DNA of 32,695 bases from an uncultured Lachnospiraceae bacterium (lineage in GTDB: Bacteria > Bacillota > Clostridia > Lachnospirales > Lachnospiraceae), in the NCBI GenBank assembly GCA_910588965.1, contig CAJUSO010000026.1:1-32695 (forward strand). The letters run 5' to 3'. Shown here piece after piece: positions 31,944-32,695 of this stretch. A model generated the notes under the pieces. That model was not told the DNA's origin. It made no database searches and worked only from the letters and a program-made list of their open reading frames with translations. Within the stretch, counting starts at the first letter, position 1. Every line of letters begins with the position of its first letter. Position numbers and translations under genes: made by a program.

Positions 31944-32695
31944 TTATTTTGTAATCTTCTGCTTTTTACCGGAAATCCCCCGTTTTTTCAAAAGCGCTTT
32001 GTAGGCCTTCAGCTTCTTGGCAGGAACCTTGGCGGCTGCCTTGCTGCTGATGCCCTGGAATGCGCTGCTCCCTACGTTTTTGGAAGTAAGGCGCGTTGTT
32101 TTAATGACAATGGTTTTCAGTTTCGGTGCGTTGGCAAAGGCTTTGCTGCCGATGGATTTTACAGAAGCAGGGATGGCGGCTTTTACCATCCTCTTACATC
32201 CATAGAAGGACTGCTTCCCAATCTTTGCCACCTTGCCGGGAAATACAATCTGGGTTAAGGCCGTGCATTTATAAAACGCCCTGTCCCCGATGGAAACCGT
32301 ATTTTTGCCCAAAGACACTGCCTTAAGCTTCGTGCATTGGCTGAAGGTATTCTTCCTAATCTGGGTAACGTTATTCCCCACGGTTACCTTCGTAATCTTC
32401 TTATTGCCCTTCAATGCTTTTTCTGAAATGCTGGTAACTTTATAAGTGATTTTGCCAATGGTGACAGTAGATGGGATTTTAATGGACGTTGCCTTGGTAT
32501 TTTTGTTTTTATAGTATTCTACCGTGCCGCCCTTCTTGCCAGATTTTGTAACCTTATATTGTGCTTTGCCCTTTGCATCGAACAAGACTTTACCTACAGC
32601 AGGCACTTTGTCCGGAACATCTGGATTCACTGGCTTGTCTGGGTCTACCGGTTTGTCTGGATCCACTGGTTTATCCGGGTCTACCGGTTTATCTG
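31944..32695 (-). CDS. LRR (BspA-like) surface protein, C-terminal part
   Basis: The reading frame enters from beyond the window edge, so only the last 250 or so residues are seen. A Pro/Asp/Lys linker of repeated DPDKPV comes first. Then a beta-rich start (VGKVLFDAKGKAQYKVTKSG) leads into BspA/LRR_5-type repeats of about 23 residues (ITSISEKALKGNKKITKVTVG, AVSLGKNTVSIGDRAFYKCT, IVFPGKVAKIGKQSFYGCK, AAIPASVKSIGSKAFANAP). The C-terminus is Lys-rich (KKLKAYKALLKKRGISGKK). Such proteins are secreted and bind surfaces or hosts. No LPXTG is seen at the end. Confidence 0.88.
   Translation of the reverse strand, partial: DKPVDPDKPVDPDKPVDPDKPVNPDVPDKVPAVGKVLFDAKGKAQYKVTKSGKKGGTVEYYKNKNTKATSIKIPSTVTIGKITYKVTSISEKALKGNKKITKVTVGNNVTQIRKNTFSQCTKLKAVSLGKNTVSIGDRAFYKCTALTQIVFPGKVAKIGKQSFYGCKRMVKAAIPASVKSIGSKAFANAPKLKTIVIKTTRLTSKNVGSSAFQGISSKAAAKVPAKKLKAYKALLKKRGISGKKQKITK

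Overview
The window looks like a chromosomal segment of an anaerobic, gut-type Lachnospiraceae (Firmicutes/Clostridia). This is inferred from AGGAGG-type ribosome binding sites, CUT1 sugar ABC transporters without a local ATPase, the [FeFe]-hydrogenase maturase HydE, an Rpn/PD-(D/E)XK protein of the Lachnospiraceae type, and very large secreted proteins with Fn3/Ig-like/LRR modules. No rRNA, tRNA, CRISPR array, insertion sequence or prophage was seen.

Layout. (a) 1-5.8 kb, + strand: a 1599-aa secreted protein with about 31 CxxC repeats, a coupled OB-fold-like lipoprotein, and a 34-codon acidic peptide ORF, closed by a strong bidirectional terminator. (b) 5.9-7.4 kb, - strand: a two-domain PPK2-family polyphosphate:AMP phosphotransferase. 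(c) 7.4-7.97 kb: a structured intergenic region with serial hairpins and a 67-bp tandem duplication, then a promoter. (d) 7.97-13.1 kb, + strand: a 1713-aa esterase/LamG/GH43/Fn3 enzyme, probably active on arabinose-containing plant polysaccharide. (e) 13.2-14.9 kb, - strand: a RelE-like domain with a C-terminal membrane segment, and an Rpn-family protein. (f) 14.9-22.6 kb, - strand: a tightly packed operon encoding a propeller/solute-binding fusion lipoprotein, two CUT1 permeases, an HlyD/MacA-type adaptor with a 13-residue-repeat insertion, and a MacB/FtsX-like membrane protein. It faces an OmpR-type response regulator and histidine kinase (22.9-24.9 kb, +) across a 75-bp dyad. (g) 24.9-26.9 kb: a GNAT acetyltransferase, an ArsC/Spx-like protein and HydE. 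(h) 27.4-31.6 kb: a CUT1 sugar transporter operon (-) divergent from an AraC regulator (+). (i) 31.6-32.7 kb: a Uma2-like remnant, a large hairpin, and the C-terminal part of an LRR/BspA-like surface protein that runs off the window.

The most interesting unit is (f). It combines import-type parts (CUT1 permeases and binding protein) with export or mechanotransmission-type parts (HlyD and MacB/FtsX-like) without any ATPase. It appears to be controlled with the adjacent two-component system from one highly symmetric divergent promoter. I regard it as a candidate undescribed envelope transport/sensing system. That is an inference from gene content and packing, not a demonstrated function.
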